Assembly: GCA_017466885.1 (NCBI GenBank)
Contig: JAFTTH010000024.1
Coordinates: 39,434 to 103,433 of the forward strand
DNA: 64,000 bases
Direction of reading: 5' to 3'
Source of the DNA: Oscillospiraceae bacterium
GTDB lineage: Bacteria; Bacillota; Clostridia; Oscillospirales; Ruminococcaceae
Shown: positions 33,889-43,976 of the stretch, in pieces
Layout: the number at the start of each line of letters is the position of its first letter
How positions within the stretch are numbered: position 1 is the first letter of the stretch
The notes under the pieces: model-generated
The model's input: the letters and a program-made list of their open reading frames with translations, nothing else
Told to the model about the DNA's origin: nothing
The model's database searches: none
Position numbers and translations under genes: made by a program

Positions 33889-34167
33889 ATGGAAAGCTTT
33901 TTGATGTATAAGGGCAAGCCCCTCGTCCGGTGCGGCAATATGATTTATTACGGCAGCATGCAGGATGAATACGTTGTAATGATGCGGATCGTTTCCACCA
34001 AGGAAGAGTTTGGGATGAAGGTTTGCGATAAAGTCTCGGTGCAGCTGATGAGCACCAAGCCCGGCCTCAGCCCCAAGGATATGATCCTGAAAAAGAGCGA
34101 TAAAGAAGGCCTCTATAACGCCATTGATATCGCAAGCATCTGGCTGGAGCGCGTTCTGGCAAACTAA
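33889..34167 (+). CDS. Small conserved-looking protein of unknown function
   Basis: A 92-aa soluble protein (MESFLMYKGKPLVRCGNMI at its start, ending ASIWLERVLAN). It appears well built and of normal codon use, with a beta-rich first half (YYGSMQDEYVVMMRIVST) and a likely helix at the end. I do not recognise a named family. AAGGAG nine bases before the ATG selects this start over an earlier in-frame ATG at 33793 that would fall inside the promoter. It is a single-gene unit with its own promoter and terminator, which indicates a real gene. Confidence 0.75.
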   Translation: MESFLMYKGKPLVRCGNMIYYGSMQDEYVVMMRIVSTKEEFGMKVCDKVSVQLMSTKPGLSPKDMILKKSDKEGLYNAIDIASIWLERVLAN

Positions 34168-34174
34168 AAAAGCA

Positions 34175-34217
34175 ATCACCCTTCTTCAACGGCTGATAAC
34201 CGCTGAGGAAGGGTGAT
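34175..34217. terminator. Bidirectional terminator between convergent genes
   Basis: ATCACCCTTCTTCA pairs with TGAGGAAGGGTGAT with an inner CGG/CCG stem. T-tracts are present on both strands. Confidence 0.88.
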
Positions 34218-34219
34218 TT

Positions 34220-37200
34220 TTATATGGTCACAATAACATCATACTCGCCCGGCAGGAGCGGAACGGCATCCATTGTGATCCCATTGACTGTCATTCCTTT
34301 TTGCACCCCCCGGCAAACGGTGATCCGAAGCTCGGCACCTTTCAGGGAAAAGATGGCAGAATATCCCGGCCATTCGTCGGGGAGACAGGGGGAGATACGG
34401 ATCAGCTTGCCCCGGCGGCGAATCCCCAGAAGATGCTCCGTTGCGGTGCGGTAGTACCAGCCGGCGGCCCCGGTATAAAGGCTCCACCCGCCCCGACCGT
34501 AAACCTCGGGGTTGGTGTAAATATCCCCCGCCATAAAATAAGGCTCCCGCTGGTAATTCTCTGCCGCGGCGGAGAAGGTTAGCCGTTTGGCGGGATTGAG
34601 AATGGAAAGCAGCCGATATCCCTCGTTGGCCCGGCCCTCCATCAGAAGCGCCAGCGCCAACCATACCACCCCGTGGGTGTACTGCCCGCCGTTTTCCCGG
34701 ATCCCCTCCGGGTAGGCCTTTACATACCCCGGCTTCCGGATTCCCTTCCCAAAGGGAGGGGTAAAAAGCCGGATAATGGCATTTTCATCGTCTACAAGCT
34801 CCCGAAGTGCGGTGTCCAGCGCAATCTTTCGCCGCTGGGGATCTCCCATCCCGGAAATGACGGCAAAGCTCTGGGGAAGCGCATCAATGGCACACTCCTG
34901 CTCCAGCTCGCTTCCCATAGCGGCACCGTTGTCATAAAAAGCGCGCAGATACCGGTCGTTGGAAAAGCAGTGGGTCTCCACCGCGTCGAAAAGCTCTGCC
35001 GATGCGGCTGCAAACTGTGTTGCGGTGTCAATGTCTCCCCGGGCAGAGGAAATAGCCGAAAAATCCCGGAAGATCATCCCTGCAAACTGAGAAAGCCAAA
35101 CACTTTCCCCCTGCATTTGAGTTCCTACGGAGGAAAAGCCGTCGTTCCAGTCGCCGCTTCCGATCAGACACAATCCGTGCGTTCCGCGGGTGTTTGCCCG
35201 GGCCATTGCCCGAACACAGTGAAGATACAGACTTTCCTTCCCCGTGGAAATGGAGGGAGAAAAATACCGGTCGTGTTCTTCGGGGGAAAGGGGGTCCCCC
35301 TCCACAAAGGGGAGACGGATATCTAAAATCGCCTCATCCCCGGTGACCCGGATATATTCCAAAACAGCATAGGGCAGCCATAGCAGATCATCGCTGTACC
35401 GGGTGCGAACCCCGTAGATCCCGCTGTTTTCCCGGGAGGGAATCCGATGCCACCAATGGAGCACGTCCCCCTCGGAAAATTGCTTTGCCGCCGCACGGAA
35501 GATCTGCCGTTTTGCGGTAATCGGGTCGATCAGCAAAAGTCCTATGGCATCCTGTAGCTGATCCCGGAAGCCGTAGGCGCCGCCGTTCTGGTAAAACCCT
35601 GTCCGGGCCGAAATGCGACATTGCTTGATCTGTACCGGAAGCCAGGTGTTGAGCAGCTGGTTGAGAAAAAAGTCGGGCGTTTCCACCCGAAGCTTCCCTT
35701 CAAAGAGGGGACGGTGCGGTAGCTTGGCGCGGCTCAAGTACTCCGCCGCTCCTTCATTCCCACCAAAGGATAGGGTAAACCGTACCCGCTCCTCCTGTCC
35801 CGGAGAAAGGGTCAGTTTTTTGAAGATTGCTCCGCAGTTATCGGGTTGCGGACAGACAGAGGGAGTATCCCAGTCACCTGAGAGAAGAGCCGCCCGGTCG
35901 CAGCAGCAGGAGTCGGCGCCGCCATCCGCCTGCATCAGCAGAATAGAGGGAAAATGGGAAAAGGGGTTGCGCAGATAAAGACCGCCGTCCTTCCATTTGC
36001 CGCAAACCTGGTTGCGGCGCCTGGAATCATTCCCAATGACCGGCAGAATAGAATAGCAAAGGGTGCACGCAATGGCGCTGTCTCCGGTGTTTTTCAGGCG
36101 GATGACCATTTCCTTGACCATCCCCGCCGACGGAACGTGAACGGTGGTGGTGGCGGTGATTGAACCGGCCGCTCCGCCGTATTCGGCGCGCCGGGAAAGC
36201 CAAACTGCCCTTGCGCCGTCCGTCAGATCATAGATCCGGTCGGTACGGAGAAGAAGCCGTTCACTTCCCACATCCCGATAAGGGTCGTTGGACCAGGGGG
36301 TCAGCTTGCATTCGTGCGAATTGACCGCAAAGGTAAACCCCGGAGATCGGTCAGAAAGAAGCGTTCCGAAGGTTGGATTTGCCAAAACGGTGCAAAAAGG
36401 AACATTTGGGGCTTCCCGGATCTCTACGCACCCCTCCCGGAAAACACAGCCTCCCACCGCCTGCCCCTCCGGTACAGGAACGCTTTCCCTTGTCCATCGG
36501 GGACGTCCCTTGGAGCAAAGTCCCTGAAAGGAGAGGGGCTTGACCGGATAAATCGCCGCAGGACAAAAGGGCTTGACCGGCATTTTTCTTCCACCCCCCT
36601 GTTTGGGGGCGAGGTGGCAGGAAAAAGCCCGGATTAGGGAAATCAGTTCCTCCTGGCAAAGGGCGGTATGAATTAGGTGGATCCCGCCGCGTTCACCGGT
36701 CATTTCCCCCGATCCGGCGGCAGAAAGCTCCTCGTTGAGCGCCGAAAGAAGGGGAGCACCGTATTCGTTTTCCTCTGAATAGAGGATGGCAAGATCGAAA
36801 ATAATCCCATTTTTCCGGAGCAAAGCCTGCGTCCGGATATAGCCGGCGGCACGGAGCAATTCGTGGTGGGAGGAAAGCTCTACCGTGACCAGAGGCAGAT
36901 CTCCCGAGATCCCAAGCCGCCAAAGCCCCGAAACACCCAGCCGATTCCGGCTTTTGGCTTGAAGCCCTTCTTTACTGTCCCGCCCGCCGTAAAGGATCAG
37001 AGGAAGAAGTAGGGCGGCAAGACGGGCTTCCATACTTTCTCCGGCGGTGGCCGCCCGGCAGGTCAGCCGCCCGAAGGGATTCCCCTGACGGCGAAGGCTG
37101 ATTAGCCGGTTCACTGCTTCGGCCTTGCTTTCTCCCACCGCCAGCAATAACGTAGTGCCCCATTCTCCCCGGGGAGGAAGGTCAATCGGTGTCCGGATGG

Positions 37201-40200
37201 CCAAACAGCAGTCGGTTACGCCGCTTCCCTTCCGAAAGGGAACCCCGCCGGCAGACCGCAGGGAAGCAACTCCCTCGGGACGGCGCAGAAGATTTCCCCG
37301 GAAGGCCTCATATTCCATCGGCGCAGGCTCCAAAAAGCCTACCGCCAAAACAACGCTTCGTTCGCCCTCCCGGGTGCGCCGCCGGATCACCGCCGCGTGG
37401 CAGCTTTTTTCGTATTCTGCCTCCAGAAATAAGCGGTTGAAGGCAGGGTGTGCCCGGGTGGCGGCATCGGAGGAAAGGGTGGGCTCAAGGTAGACCAAAA
37501 GCTGTGCAGAAACCCGGCGGGAGGAGTGGTTCCGGAGCAAAAATTCCCGGGCAGAGGCAGGATAACCCTCATATACTCCAACCCGCATTCCGGCGGAAAG
37601 GGGCCCCTCCGAAGCGAAATATCCCACGTGATCCTCCCCGAACTCCACCCGGTAGTCAGGCGATGCTTCGTAGAAAGGAAGCTGTGTTAAGGGCAAAACC
37701 TTGTCACCGGAGAAAATGAGTCCCAAAACCCCAACACCGTTTTCCAAAAGATCGGTGGAGCGGTAGGTGACATTCAGCCCGCGGTAGGTGATATATCCTC
37801 CACCGGTATCGGTCAGAATCTCCGAAAGCTCCCCACCGGAAAGCAGATGAACCCGAGGTGCCTGGGGAAAGATCAGATCGAACTCCTCCCCTTCGGAACC
37901 CTTCCGACGGGGCCGGATCTCCCGGGTCAGCTCCCGTTTGTCCCGGAAAAAGGGTGTGGTAAGAGGGATCTTTTCCTCCAGAAGGGTGGCGGCGGAAAGC
38001 ATCTGCCGATCCCGCATAAACCGCCGGACAAATATATCATTCTGCAGAGTGTTGCAGATAGAAAGAAAGCTCATTCCCAAATGGTGGGCCATATAACTGC
38101 GGATCACGGTGCTTCGATGTCCCGAAAGACGTTCCTGGGTCATATCCAGCGCTTCGTAAAAGCCGTACCGTCCCATCATTCCGGAACGGGTTAGCTCCTG
38201 CAGAGCAGCCATCCCTTTTTTGGGAGCAAAGGGGAGAATCAAAAAGGAGGAATAGGGGGAGATAACAGTATCGTTCTCCAGCCCTTGCTTGATTCCCAAA
38301 AGGGGGACACCGTGAGCCTTATATTGATAGTTCAGCTCCCGATCGAAGGCATAATATCCGCTCTCTGAAATGCCGAAGGGAACGCCCTTTTTCCGGCAGG
38401 TGCGTTTTTGGCAAAGGATGGCAAACCGCACCCCCTCGTAAAGGAGGGAGCCCTCCGGCGCGGGAAGAAGCAGATGGGGCATCAGGTACTCAAAGATGCT
38501 TCCCGACCAGGAGATGGGCCCCGAAAAACTTCCGCAACGTCCGCTGCTGCGGGAAAGAGCGGCCCAGTGCTTTCCCTCTACTGCCCGTGTAGCCACGGCA
38601 ACATAGCTTAAAAGCCGTGCTTCGCTCATCAGAAAATCGTAATGGGAGCGGGAGCGCTCTCCTGTTTTTCCGTTGATACCAATGGAAAAGAGTGCTTTTT
38701 CTTCATCATAAAAGATAGATAGATCGGTCTGCCCGGCAAGAGCTTTGACCCGTTCCATTAACTGAGGAATCCTGTCATCCTCACCGCGATAATCAAAAAG
38801 CCCCTCCTTCAGCGCAATCAGACAACCCACGAGGTTTCCGCTGTCCACCGAAGAAACATAATAAGGCGGCAGAACGCGAAGGGTTTTGGTGCTGTACCAG
38901 TTGTATAGGTTGCCTTTGTATTTTTCCATCCGTTCCAGTGTGGAAAGGGTGGAGGAAACCCGGTTGCAAAGCTCCTCTGCGGTCAGAAAACCCAGATCAG
39001 CCGCCCCAAGTAAGGTCAATAGATAAAATCCGATGTTGGTAGGGGAGGTCCGTCGGGCAAGAGCAAAGGCGGGGGCTTCCTGAAGGTTATCGGGCGGGAG
39101 AAAGGAATCTGCCTCGGTAACGGTATCATCAAAATATCCCCAGATTGCCGCGGCATAAGAGGTCAGCCGTTCCTTTCCTAGGGAGGAAGGGGGAGCGTGC
39201 AGCGGTGGACGCGCCTGTCCGGAAAAGGCGGCAAAGGGGATCGCCGCCCAAAAGAGCAGAGAAAACCCCCGAAGAAAAAGAAAAGGGGACAAAAAGAAAA
39301 GGAGTACCCCCATAATTGCGGGGAGAAGAAAAAAACGCAAAGGATTGCCGCCCTTTTCCGAGTCAGCGGCAGTAGTCCATTCCAGAAGCTTTTTCTTCCG
39401 GAGCATCCTCCAGATTGCCCGGGAAATAGCATCCAGGGATAGAGTTGCCCGCGCCCCCAGCATTAAAAGCTCGGTAACTGCCCGGCAGATTCCCTCTGCC
39501 GCCGGCATCATACTACCGGAAAAGGTTCGCCGGAGAAGGGCGCCCGGCCCAAGGGTAAAGAGAGCACAGAATGCGGAAAAAAGGGAAGGAAAGATCACCG
39601 AAAGGAGTGCTGTTCCGGCGAGAAGTCCCGCTTCTGACACTGGGCAGAAAGCTGCAACCCCTCCGCAAATCACCACACTCAAGGGGGTAATGCTTCGCCG
39701 GAGATTATCCATCAACTGAAAGCGGGAGAGAGAGGAGAGAGGATTTTTCTCTCTCCCCTTTGGGGTGGGGACGAAACTTCCCAGCCATGGGATGTTTTGC
39801 CAATCCCCCCGGATCCACCGGTGGAGACGCAAAAGCCAGCTTTTGGGGGAAAGGGGAAAGCCTTCACAGCAAAACGCCCCGCTGACAAACCCCGTCCGCA
39901 GATATCCACCCTCCAGAATATCGTGGCTGAGCACCCGCCCTTCGGGGAAGCGGGAGAAAAGGAGGGCGGAGAAGGTCTTGCGGTGAATCAGTCCTTTCCC
40001 GGCAAAGATGCTCTCCCCGAAAAGATTCTGATAAAGCTCACCGCACCCGCTGTCATAAGGGGCGGTGCCGCCGTTTCCTGCCATCAGCTGAGAGAAAACA
40101 CTCCGCCGTGCGGCAGAAAGCTTGACCTCTGTTTGGGGCACGAGGATCCCATACCCTTGGGTAACAACTCCCCGTTCCGGGTCAATCACAGGTCGGTTCA

Positions 40201-41680
40201 GAGGGTGGATCGCCCCACCAATCAGGGCGGGGATGGCGTCAAAGGAGGGGAGAGTATCGGCATCCAGCGCCGCAAGATACTCCACTTCAGAAAGAAACTG
40301 CCGGTCACCTACCACCGTCAGGAAGGAAACATCTTCTCCCGCCATCAGCCGGACAAGATCCTCAATGGCGCCCCGTTTTCGTTCCCGTCCCGAAAAACGT
40401 GTCTGCGTTTCAGAATATTCCCGCCGGCGGACAGCCAGGTAGAATCGGTCGCCATATTGGGCGTTCAGCCGGCGGATCAGGGCGGAAAGAGCGGTGATCC
40501 GGGGCTTATCCTCCGGCATTTCAGGCAATTCCGCCTCCTTAGGATCCACCAAAAGGCAGATCCGGATATTCTCACCGGTGTTGGAGGAAAGAAGACTCCG
40601 CAACCGCAGAGAAATCCGATCCAGCTCCCGTGCGGGAGGAAGAAGATCGCTGAGAACGATCAGCGTTTTTGGGCAGTGATCCGCATCCGTTTTTTGACGG
40701 AACAGAGGAAGGGGTATCAGTCCCCTGGCAAGAAAGAACTCAATCAGCGGCTTAAAAATCTCCCACAGGGGAAAATACAAAAGAAGGGGAGAAGCAGAGC
40801 GAAAAACGATTCCCAAAACGAAGCAGACTGCCGCCGGTAAAATAAACAGCAACGGTCGGTAGAGCGCCGCCCGCCGCCGGTTTCGCCCCAAAAAAGAGAG
40901 GGGACGGATCCCCGGAGGAGTGTCCCGAAAAAGCCAGTACCCCACGTGCCGTTGCTCGGGACGGTCGCCCCCTTCCGCAGCCTCCAGCAACCGAAAGCAG
41001 ACCTCCCCCTCACTCATACCGTTTTCTTTGGCCAGCCGGGAAACGCTGTATCGGTAAAAGGAGCGGGTGGCATCCTCCGACTGGGGATACGCCCCGTCGG
41101 GATCCTGGCGGAGAGCCTGCTCGGTCAGGGAATATTCCTCCAAAAGAGCGTGAAAATTCAGGTCTGCGATCTCCCAAAGAGCCCGCACTCCAAAGGAGAT
41201 ATCCCCCAGGGCATTCTTTGAGGGAAGAGCGGCCTCCAGGGCGCAAAACCGGAGAACCAGCGGGAGCGCCTCAAACTCCGGAACGGTCAGAGCCTGTACC
41301 TGCTGACAGCCCTCCAGCACGGCCGCAATGTTTTCCCGGGAGGGGAGAGCACCCTCCTCAAACATAGATTTCGCGGCCGAATAGAGTCGGGCCAAGAGCC
41401 GGGAAGGAGGGAGGGATTTCTTTCGGCGCAGTGCCTGCCGGCAAGCCTCCCCCTCTCTGCAGAGCAGATAATAATTATCGCAAAGCCAGCGGGCCCCTTC
41501 GCTCTTTTCTTCCAGGGCAGATACAGACCGGTATTCTGCCCGAAGCTCCCTCTTCATCCTGGCAAGTCCTCTGATAGTCATAGGATAGACCGGTTTCTTT
41601 TGCGGATGAGAAAACTGTTCCGCGGCGCGTTGCGCAAGAATGCTTTGTTCCTCGTTTTGGAGCGATTCCGTCTGTTGCAT
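34220..41680 (-). CDS. Giant cyclic beta-1,2-glucan synthase-like protein (GT84 + glucoamylase-like + GH94-like)
   Basis: A 2486-aa membrane protein with the domain order of NdvB/ChvB/Cgs. An N-terminal region (1-270) is followed by a membrane hairpin (about 275-330), a GT84 glycosyltransferase domain (about 335-690) with DAD at 473-475, HD at 586-587 and RWIRGDW at 621-627, then more membrane segments (about 665-840). A glucoamylase-like (DUF3131-type) domain starts near 880 (RTSPTNIGFYLLTLLGAADLG shortened: SPTNIGFYLL). Two beta-sandwich units and a C-terminal GH94-like phosphorylase domain (FRDQLQDA; GSGDWNDG with the catalytic Asp) complete it. AGGAA favours ATG 41680 over 41710. Such enzymes elongate, cyclise and trim beta-1,2-glucans. 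The product here is inferred. Confidence 0.88.
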   Translation of the reverse strand: MQQTESLQNEEQSILAQRAAEQFSHPQKKPVYPMTIRGLARMKRELRAEYRSVSALEEKSEGARWLCDNYYLLCREGEACRQALRRKKSLPPSRLLARLYSAAKSMFEEGALPSRENIAAVLEGCQQVQALTVPEFEALPLVLRFCALEAALPSKNALGDISFGVRALWEIADLNFHALLEEYSLTEQALRQDPDGAYPQSEDATRSFYRYSVSRLAKENGMSEGEVCFRLLEAAEGGDRPEQRHVGYWLFRDTPPGIRPLSFLGRNRRRAALYRPLLFILPAAVCFVLGIVFRSASPLLLYFPLWEIFKPLIEFFLARGLIPLPLFRQKTDADHCPKTLIVLSDLLPPARELDRISLRLRSLLSSNTGENIRICLLVDPKEAELPEMPEDKPRITALSALIRRLNAQYGDRFYLAVRRREYSETQTRFSGRERKRGAIEDLVRLMAGEDVSFLTVVGDRQFLSEVEYLAALDADTLPSFDAIPALIGGAIHPLNRPVIDPERGVVTQGYGILVPQTEVKLSAARRSVFSQLMAGNGGTAPYDSGCGELYQNLFGESIFAGKGLIHRKTFSALLFSRFPEGRVLSHDILEGGYLRTGFVSGAFCCEGFPLSPKSWLLRLHRWIRGDWQNIPWLGSFVPTPKGREKNPLSSLSRFQLMDNLRRSITPLSVVICGGVAAFCPVSEAGLLAGTALLSVIFPSLFSAFCALFTLGPGALLRRTFSGSMMPAAEGICRAVTELLMLGARATLSLDAISRAIWRMLRKKKLLEWTTAADSEKGGNPLRFFLLPAIMGVLLFFLSPFLFLRGFSLLFWAAIPFAAFSGQARPPLHAPPSSLGKERLTSYAAAIWGYFDDTVTEADSFLPPDNLQEAPAFALARRTSPTNIGFYLLTLLGAADLGFLTAEELCNRVSSTLSTLERMEKYKGNLYNWYSTKTLRVLPPYYVSSVDSGNLVGCLIALKEGLFDYRGEDDRIPQLMERVKALAGQTDLSIFYDEEKALFSIGINGKTGERSRSHYDFLMSEARLLSYVAVATRAVEGKHWAALSRSSGRCGSFSGPISWSGSIFEYLMPHLLLPAPEGSLLYEGVRFAILCQKRTCRKKGVPFGISESGYYAFDRELNYQYKAHGVPLLGIKQGLENDTVISPYSSFLILPFAPKKGMAALQELTRSGMMGRYGFYEALDMTQERLSGHRSTVIRSYMAHHLGMSFLSICNTLQNDIFVRRFMRDRQMLSAATLLEEKIPLTTPFFRDKRELTREIRPRRKGSEGEEFDLIFPQAPRVHLLSGGELSEILTDTGGGYITYRGLNVTYRSTDLLENGVGVLGLIFSGDKVLPLTQLPFYEASPDYRVEFGEDHVGYFASEGPLSAGMRVGVYEGYPASAREFLLRNHSSRRVSAQLLVYLEPTLSSDAATRAHPAFNRLFLEAEYEKSCHAAVIRRRTREGERSVVLAVGFLEPAPMEYEAFRGNLLRRPEGVASLRSAGGVPFRKGSGVTDCCLAIRTPIDLPPRGEWGTTLLLAVGESKAEAVNRLISLRRQGNPFGRLTCRAATAGESMEARLAALLLPLILYGGRDSKEGLQAKSRNRLGVSGLWRLGISGDLPLVTVELSSHHELLRAAGYIRTQALLRKNGIIFDLAILYSEENEYGAPLLSALNEELSAAGSGEMTGERGGIHLIHTALCQEELISLIRAFSCHLAPKQGGGRKMPVKPFCPAAIYPVKPLSFQGLCSKGRPRWTRESVPVPEGQAVGGCVFREGCVEIREAPNVPFCTVLANPTFGTLLSDRSPGFTFAVNSHECKLTPWSNDPYRDVGSERLLLRTDRIYDLTDGARAVWLSRRAEYGGAAGSITATTTVHVPSAGMVKEMVIRLKNTGDSAIACTLCYSILPVIGNDSRRRNQVCGKWKDGGLYLRNPFSHFPSILLMQADGGADSCCCDRAALLSGDWDTPSVCPQPDNCGAIFKKLTLSPGQEERVRFTLSFGGNEGAAEYLSRAKLPHRPLFEGKLRVETPDFFLNQLLNTWLPVQIKQCRISARTGFYQNGGAYGFRDQLQDAIGLLLIDPITAKRQIFRAAAKQFSEGDVLHWWHRIPSRENSGIYGVRTRYSDDLLWLPYAVLEYIRVTGDEAILDIRLPFVEGDPLSPEEHDRYFSPSISTGKESLYLHCVRAMARANTRGTHGLCLIGSGDWNDGFSSVGTQMQGESVWLSQFAGMIFRDFSAISSARGDIDTATQFAAASAELFDAVETHCFSNDRYLRAFYDNGAAMGSELEQECAIDALPQSFAVISGMGDPQRRKIALDTALRELVDDENAIIRLFTPPFGKGIRKPGYVKAYPEGIRENGGQYTHGVVWLALALLMEGRANEGYRLLSILNPAKRLTFSAAAENYQREPYFMAGDIYTNPEVYGRGGWSLYTGAAGWYYRTATEHLLGIRRRGKLIRISPCLPDEWPGYSAIFSLKGAELRITVCRGVQKGMTVNGITMDAVPLLPGEYDVIVTI

Positions 41681-41771
41681 AGGAATTCCTGCCTTTCGAT
41701 GGAAATACAATGGTAGTATAACCTGACAAAAATCCCCTATTCGTTTCCTGTTATCCCTTGAAAATAAGAAA

Positions 41772-41797
41772 AGACCGCGGAGGATTCTCCGCGGTCT
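41772..41797 (-). terminator. Terminator of ychF
   Basis: AGACCGCGGAG/CTCCGCGGTCT perfect 11-bp stem, 4-base loop, then TTTTCTTATTTT on the minus strand. Confidence 0.9.
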
Positions 41798-41809
41798 CTG
41801 TGTCTTTTA

Positions 41810-42904
41810 TTATACGTTAAAACGGAACAGGATAACATCCCCATCCTGGACCTCGTATTCCTTTCCCTCCAGCCGGCAAAGGCCCTTTTCCTTGGCCGCC
41901 GCAAGGCTGCCGCAGGCAACGAGATCCTCATAAGAGACGATCTCCGCCCGGATAAAGCCCCGCTCAAAGTCGGAGTGGATCTTCCCGGCGGCGCCCGGAG
42001 CAAGAGTCCCCTTGGTGATGGTCCAGGCCCGGACCTCCGGTTCACCGGCAGTCAGATAAGAGATCAGCCCCAGCAAATGATAGCATTCCCGGATCATCCG
42101 GTCCAGACCCGACTGCTGCAACCCCAGCTCCTCCAGGAACATCAGCTTATCCTCGGGGGACATATCGGAGATTTCCTCCTCCAGCCGGGCGCAGATGGGC
42201 AGAACGCCCGCACCCTCCGAGGCGGCCAGCTTTGCCACCGCCTGATAATGGGGATTTGCATCCAGTCCGGCGGAAAAATCACCGTCCGAAAGGTTAGCGG
42301 CATAAATAATGGGCTTTGCAGAAAGGAGAGGAATCTCCTTGAGAATCAGTTGTTCTTCCTCGGTGGCGGAGAAGCCACGGGCAGAAAGGCCCTGCTCCAA
42401 GTGCTCCTTCAGCCGCTCCAGAAATTCGGCCTCGGCGGCGTATTTCTTATCGCCTTTGGCCAGCTTTTTGGCCTTATCGATCCGGCGGTCCAGAATATCA
42501 ATGTCGGAGAAGATCAGCTCCAGGTTGATGGTCTCAATATCCCGCAGGGGGTTGAGCTCACCGTCCACGTGAACAATATCCGCATCCTCAAAGCACCGCA
42601 CCACGTGAACGATGGCATCTACCTCGCGAATGTTGCTGAGGAATTTATTTCCCAGTCCCTCACCTTTGGAGGCCCCCTTGACCAGCCCCGCGATATCCAC
42701 AAACTCGATCACAGCCGGAGTCCGCTTCTTCGCCGAATACATTTTCTCCAGAACATCCAGCCGTTCATCAGGGACAGCCACAACCCCCACATTGGGTTCA
42801 ATGGTGCAGAAGGGATAGTTGGCCGACTGGGCGCCGGCGTTGGTAATGGCGTTAAAAAGGGTGCTTTTGCCGACATTCGGCAAGCCTACGATACCTAATT
42901 TCAT
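41810..42904 (-). CDS. ychF: Ribosome-binding ATPase YchF (OLA1 family)
   Basis: A 364-aa Obg-related P-loop protein that prefers ATP. Motifs: GLPNVGKST (residues 6-14), switch region with [28 protein letters not shown] split at about 60-85, NLSD in place of the GTP-specific NKxD (about 203), and a C-terminal TGS domain ([20 protein letters not shown], last 20 residues). Length is the family standard. AAGGAG lies before the ATG at 42904. It is monocistronic with its own promoter and terminator. Confidence 0.96.
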   Translation of the reverse strand: MKLGIVGLPNVGKSTLFNAITNAGAQSANYPFCTIEPNVGVVAVPDERLDVLEKMYSAKKRTPAVIEFVDIAGLVKGASKGEGLGNKFLSNIREVDAIVHVVRCFEDADIVHVDGELNPLRDIETINLELIFSDIDILDRRIDKAKKLAKGDKKYAAEAEFLERLKEHLEQGLSARGFSATEEEQLILKEIPLLSAKPIIYAANLSDGDFSAGLDANPHYQAVAKLAASEGAGVLPICARLEEEISDMSPEDKLMFLEELGLQQSGLDRMIRECYHLLGLISYLTAGEPEVRAWTITKGTLAPGAAGKIHSDFERGFIRAEIVSYEDLVACGSLAAAKEKGLCRLEGKEYEVQDGDVILFRFNV

Positions 42905-42976
42905 TGTCTTTTCTATCTCCTTAAAAATCCTTCAAAAACAAATATCTCTTTTTGCCCGGATAAACACAACACGACT

Positions 42977-43005
42977 ATTCTACCATAATTTTTCTCTTTT
43001 TTCAA
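42977..43005 (-). promoter_or_regulatory. Promoter of ychF
   Basis: Minus strand: TTGAAA, 17-base spacer, TAGAAT with TG one base before it. Confidence 0.8.
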
Positions 43006-43069
43006 TAGGGATAGAAGATATTTCCGCCGTCCATCAATTTACAAAAATAAGATATTATCATAATATCAG

Positions 43070-43098
43070 TTGACAAATCCACAATTTTCCAGTATAAT
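43070..43098 (+). promoter_or_regulatory. Perfect-consensus sigma-A promoter at the start of the AT-rich island
   Basis: TTGACA, 17-base spacer, TATAAT: both hexamers match consensus exactly. It reads into the small frame at 43159 and the gene at 43269. Confidence 0.88.
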
Positions 43099-43158
43099 AT
43101 TGACAAGAAGAAATCGCTTCCGCCAACACGCTTTTCGATTTGAATGGGGGAAAGGGTT

Positions 43159-43248
43159 ATGATGAAGGGGAAAACGCACCGTTTCGGCAGAAGGACTGCT
43201 GAATTTGGTGTGTTCTTTTTTAGTGGGAAACGAACGACTCAAGAATAG
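43159..43248 (+). CDS. Possible 29-aa peptide between promoter and first island gene
   Basis: An ATG at 43159 follows GGGGGAAAGGG closely and opens a 29-codon frame (starts MMKGKTHRFGRRTAEFGVFF, ends TTQE). It is basic and lies 60 bases behind the perfect promoter. It could be a leader peptide or a chance frame; there is no other support. Confidence 0.25.
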   Translation: MMKGKTHRFGRRTAEFGVFFFSGKRTTQE

Positions 43249-43268
43249 AAACGAGGGAAATTTTCTGA

Positions 43269-43808
43269 ATGTGTCGCAAGTGCAATATTGAGAAACGTGT
43301 AGAAGAAATGAAGAAGGATCCGAATTTCTCCTCGACAAAAGAGTGCCGAGTGGAACCGGCAGACGCCGAGACGGCGTTGCGATACCTGCAGGCTTTGATC
43401 GGACAACCCTTTCAACATGGGCATAAGTTTGATGATTGCGAACTGTTTATGCTGAGATTCGGAGAAATAGAAGATCCTACGCGTATGGTATGTCGTTTGA
43501 ATATTCACGTTTTATCCGAAATAAAGGTAATATCTCATAAAGAAAAGCTAATTTATCACTATGATAGCTGGACCTCATATGATTGTTTTCGTGAGAATAT
43601 CAAGCCCTTGATTGGATTATGCGTAAAGAATGTTCGTATTATGAAAAATAATCGGCTAAGGCTGAATTTAGGGGATTATTTCATTGATGTTATGCCGGGT
43701 GAAGAGGGAGATGAGTGTTGGAGATTTTTCGATCGCTATGATGCAAAAAATCCGCATTTGGTTGTTAGCAACAATGAAATAGAGCTTGTATATTTAACTC
43801 TCGCATAA
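43269..43808 (+). CDS. Hypothetical protein in the AT-rich island
   Basis: A 179-aa soluble protein of unknown function. It has CxxC near the N-terminus (MCRKCNIEK), a mixed alpha/beta body (ALRYLQALIGQPFQHGHKF, LYHYDSW-like IYHYDSWTSYDCF) and ends with NEIELVYLTLA. Codon use is AT-rich compared with the rest of the window. GAGGG lies 11 bases before the chosen ATG; an internal ATG at 43308 is an alternative start that would drop the CxxC. It is the first substantial gene behind the promoter at 43070. No family was recognised. Confidence 0.6.
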   Translation: MCRKCNIEKRVEEMKKDPNFSSTKECRVEPADAETALRYLQALIGQPFQHGHKFDDCELFMLRFGEIEDPTRMVCRLNIHVLSEIKVISHKEKLIYHYDSWTSYDCFRENIKPLIGLCVKNVRIMKNNRLRLNLGDYFIDVMPGEEGDECWRFFDRYDAKNPHLVVSNNEIELVYLTLA

Positions 43809-43823
43809 TCCGGAGGTTGTTTT

Positions 43824-43946
43824 ATGAAAAAAGGGATTGTAGGTGTATCTGCGAGTATTGTTGCAGTTGTTGTTTTTGTGCTCGTCGCTTGTATGTTGTT
43901 TCCATTCGGAAAGCTGTCAAACAAGCCGCCAAATAGCACAATATAA
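43824..43946 (+). CDS. Small single-pass membrane protein (40 aa)
   Basis: A 40-codon frame with GGAGG eight bases before the ATG. The peptide has a lysine start (MKKG), one hydrophobic segment (IVGVSASIVAVVVFVLVACM) and a short polar end (GKLSNKPPNSTI). It begins 15 bases after the stop of the preceding gene, so co-expression is likely. A lipoprotein reading (LVAC) is possible but the cysteine is rather far from the start for so short a protein. Function unknown. Confidence 0.5.
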   Translation: MKKGIVGVSASIVAVVVFVLVACMLFPFGKLSNKPPNSTI

Positions 43947-43976
43947 ATACAGTTATTCTTCTTGGGGGACCTTAGT

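Noticed and set aside
41711..41745. A promoter for the cyclic glucan synthase-like gene (TATACT on the minus strand)
   Set aside because: No acceptable -35 lies 16-18 bases upstream, so the match to a -10 alone was not reported.
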